Below, piece by piece: positions 62,221-64,000 of a stretch of DNA of 64,000 nucleotides (its first letter is position 1; every line of letters starts with the position of its first letter). Source of the DNA: Citroniella saccharovorans (GTDB taxonomy: Bacteria; Bacillota; Clostridia; Tissierellales; Peptoniphilaceae). The stretch spans positions 1,302,001 to 1,366,000 of the forward strand of contig NZ_JAYKOT010000003.1 of NCBI RefSeq assembly GCF_035481615.1. The letters are read 5' to 3'. The translations under genes and the position numbers were made by a program. The notes under the pieces were generated by a model, which saw only the letters and a list, made by a program, of their open reading frames with translations, did not search any database and had not been told where the DNA came from.

Positions 62221-63213
62221 TTATTTTGTAAATGCGTAAACAACTGCCTTTATAGTGTGCATTCTATTTTCAGCTTGGTCGAAAACAAGTGATCTGTGAG
62301 ATTCGAAAACTTCATCAGTAACTTCCATTTCTCCAATGCCAAATTTCTTATAAATATCTTCTCCAATAGTAGTGTTTCTATCGTGGAATGATGGTAGGCA
62401 GTGTAAGAAAATTACATCTTCTGCTGCATTATCTATCATCTTTTGATTTACTTGGTAAGCTTTTAATTGATTAATTCTTTGTTCCCAAATTTCATCTGGT
62501 TCGCCCATAGATACCCAAATATCTGTATAGATAATATTTGCATCTTTTGTAGCTTTCATAGGGTCAGATTCTAATGTAATTTTTGAGCCAGTAATTTCAG
62601 CAATTTTCTTAGCTTCTTTAACTAATTCTTCTGAAGGGAAAAGTTCCTTTGGAGAAGCAGCTGTAAAGTTTAAGCCCATCTTTGCACAAGCTATCATAAG
62701 TGAGTTAGCTACATTGTTTCTTGCATCTCCAGCGTAAATAAAATTTAATCCCTTTAAGTAACCAAAATGTTCTTCAATTGTTAGTAGGTCAGCAAGCATT
62801 TGAGTTGGGTGGAACTCATCAGTTAGACCATTAAATACAGGTACTCCAGAATATTCTGCTAATTCTTCTACAGTTTTTTGGCTAAATCCTCTATATTCAA
62901 TACAATCATACATTCTACCTAAAACTCTAGCAGTATCTTTAATAGATTCCTTTTTACCCATTTGGCTAGTACCTGGTTCAAGATAAGTAACTCCTAAACC
63001 TAAATCATTACCAGCAACTTCAAATGAACATCTAGTTCTAGTAGAAGTTTTTTCAAATAATAAAACCATATTTCTTCCAGAAAGGTACTTGTGTTCTGTA
63101 CCTGCTCTTTTCATAGATTTGAAATCTTTTGAAAGGTCTAATAAGTATCTAACTTCTTCAGTAGTAAAATCAAGAAGTTTTAAAAAACTTCTTCCTCTTA
63201 AATTAATTCCCAT
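62221..63213 (-). CDS. argF: Ornithine carbamoyltransferase
   Basis: The product is 330 residues. Carbamoyl phosphate binding: EKTSTRTRCSFEVA near 53; ornithine-side FHPTQMLADLLT near 135; and FLHCLPSFHD near 268. In fermenters the enzyme either makes citrulline for arginine synthesis or breaks citrulline down to yield ATP; neither arcA nor arcC is in the window, so the direction is unknown. The start at 63213 follows AAGGGGTG by 7 nt. Confidence 0.96.
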   Translation of the reverse strand: MGINLRGRSFLKLLDFTTEEVRYLLDLSKDFKSMKRAGTEHKYLSGRNMVLLFEKTSTRTRCSFEVAGNDLGLGVTYLEPGTSQMGKKESIKDTARVLGRMYDCIEYRGFSQKTVEELAEYSGVPVFNGLTDEFHPTQMLADLLTIEEHFGYLKGLNFIYAGDARNNVANSLMIACAKMGLNFTAASPKELFPSEELVKEAKKIAEITGSKITLESDPMKATKDANIIYTDIWVSMGEPDEIWEQRINQLKAYQVNQKMIDNAAEDVIFLHCLPSFHDRNTTIGEDIYKKFGIGEMEVTDEVFESHRSLVFDQAENRMHTIKAVVYAFTK

Positions 63214-63247
63214 TGTAAACACCCCTTTAATTTATTTTTATATTTTT

Positions 63248-63275
63248 ATTATAACATAAATTATAGATTGTTGAA
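63248..63275 (-). promoter_or_regulatory. Promoter of argF
   Basis: On the minus strand, -35 TTCAAC, a 16-base spacer and -10 TATAAT with upstream TG (extended -10). Confidence 0.65.
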
Positions 63276-63429
63276 ATAGTTTTCAAATGGTACTTACATT
63301 GTTATCTTGTTATTTTTTCTATTATATTTACTTCAATTTTAAATAAAATAAAATACTTTTATTCATATCTAAATGTGATAAAATATAATTGTATAAAAAG
63401 AATATAAATTTATCATATAGGAGGAAATT

Positions 63430-64000
63430 ATGGAAAAAATGTTTTGTAATCAGTGTGAGGAAACTGTTAAAGCTAGAGGCTGCACCCAAACAGGAGTTTG
63501 CGGAAAGACAAGTGACACCAGTAACATTCAAGACCTGCTAATATATTCTACGAAATCTTTAGCCTATGTTTTAAATGCTTTAAAAGCTAAAGGAGAAAAG
63601 CTAGATCTCTCAAACTACAGAATAATAACAAATAACTTATTTTTATCTATAACAAATGCCAACTTTGATTCTAAATTTATTTTAGAAGAAGTTAAAAAAA
63701 CAATAAATTTAAAAGATAAGCTTTTAAAAAAATTAGAAAACAAAGACTTTCTTCCTCCTTATGTCCTATATAGCGAAGAAAGTGAAGAAAAATTAATCGA
63801 AAAATCAAATAATTTACATTCTTCTAATGAAGATAAAGACATAAAATCCCTAAAGGACTTAATTCTTTTTGGTTTAAAGGGAATGGCTGCTTATTTACAC
63901 CATGCAGAAGTTCTAAAATTTGAAGATAGAGAAATATATGAATTTTTAGCTATAGCTTTATGTGAAATAATGAAAACTGACCTATCTAAAGAATATCTAA
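63430..64000 (+). CDS. hcp: Hydroxylamine reductase / hybrid cluster protein (partial)
   Basis: The N-terminal 190 codons are present; the gene runs off the window. Cys6, Cys9, Cys18 and Cys24 (FCNQCEETVKARGCTQTGVC) form the C-x2-C-x8-C-x5-C motif that holds the N-terminal Fe-S cluster of Hcp. Helical sequence with HHAEVLKF near 157 follows. The hybrid-cluster ligands lie beyond the window. Hcp reduces nitric oxide or hydroxylamine and protects anaerobes from nitrosative stress. AGGAGG precedes the ATG. It is divergent from argF. Confidence 0.94.
   Translation, partial: MEKMFCNQCEETVKARGCTQTGVCGKTSDTSNIQDLLIYSTKSLAYVLNALKAKGEKLDLSNYRIITNNLFLSITNANFDSKFILEEVKKTINLKDKLLKKLENKDFLPPYVLYSEESEEKLIEKSNNLHSSNEDKDIKSLKDLILFGLKGMAAYLHHAEVLKFEDREIYEFLAIALCEIMKTDLSKEYL

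Overview
The window is low-GC Gram-positive DNA with strong purine-rich ribosome binding sites and consensus -35/-10 promoters. A strict anaerobe of the Firmicutes is suggested by a V-type (Na+) ATPase, a 2[4Fe-4S] ferredoxin, a hybrid-cluster protein, an anaerobic-type radical SAM coproporphyrinogen-oxidase-like enzyme, urocanate hydratase, peptidases and an oligopeptide transporter. My best guess is an amino-acid-fermenting member of the Tissierellia (Peptoniphilus/Anaerococcus-like). This is inference from gene content, not from a marker gene.

Layout. 1-2.6 kb: lipoprotein, CutC, CPBP protease and Hsp20, all on the minus strand. 3.1-3.8 kb: a compact minus-strand unit with a consensus promoter, four tandem micro-ORFs of 17-27 codons and a terminator. 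Each micro-ORF has its own Shine-Dalgarno and begins MP(T/V)D(K/P)RLI. This is the most novel-looking item in the window. 4.1-8.4 kb: a broken nitroreductase, ExoA, a broken RACo/ASKHA-like protein and a MATE pump. 8.4-17 kb: a nine-gene V-ATPase operon whose K subunit keeps all the Na+ ligands. 17.1-23.3 kb: a conserved block resembling the B. subtilis yaaO-tmk-yaaQ-holB-yaaT-yabB-yabC region, with a duplicated PII-like c-di-AMP receptor gene and an inserted ferredoxin gene. 23.4-26.4 kb: an FMN-binding lipoprotein, an IS3-family (IS150-like) element sitting inside the lipoprotein's terminator, and a class-A-beta-lactamase-like serine hydrolase. 26.5-30 kb: BofA-like protein, L25, leucyl aminopeptidase, GNAT protein and a small membrane exporter. 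30-36 kb: oppABCDF. 36.7-41.5 kb: an ABC ATPase plus a 1344-residue FtsX-type permease with a giant coiled coil. 41.6-57.5 kb: housekeeping genes (HemZ, cyclophilin, phosphodiesterase, Map, nitroreductase, UvrD-like helicase, split LysO, TrmL, C69 dipeptidase, two VanW proteins, Nth, RodA, asparaginase). 57.7-64 kb: ArsM, a YvlD-like membrane protein, QueH, HutU, ArgF and the start of Hcp.

How the genes work together. Opp imports peptides, and the peptidases (M17, C69, Map) release amino acids. HutU, asparaginase, an Orn/Lys/Arg decarboxylase and ornithine carbamoyltransferase process amino acids. The V-ATPase links ATP to a sodium gradient. These links are inferred from families.

A general caution: eight genes (nitroreductase, RACo-like, ntpA, ntpC, ntpE, oppF, the small exporter, queH) are broken by a total of ten frameshifts. 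Each is repaired by removing exactly one base, eight of them in A/T homopolymers of 7-9. This uniform +1 bias suggests sequencing error more than gene decay. I give whole-gene coordinates and state the break in each entry. No tRNA, rRNA or CRISPR array was recognised.
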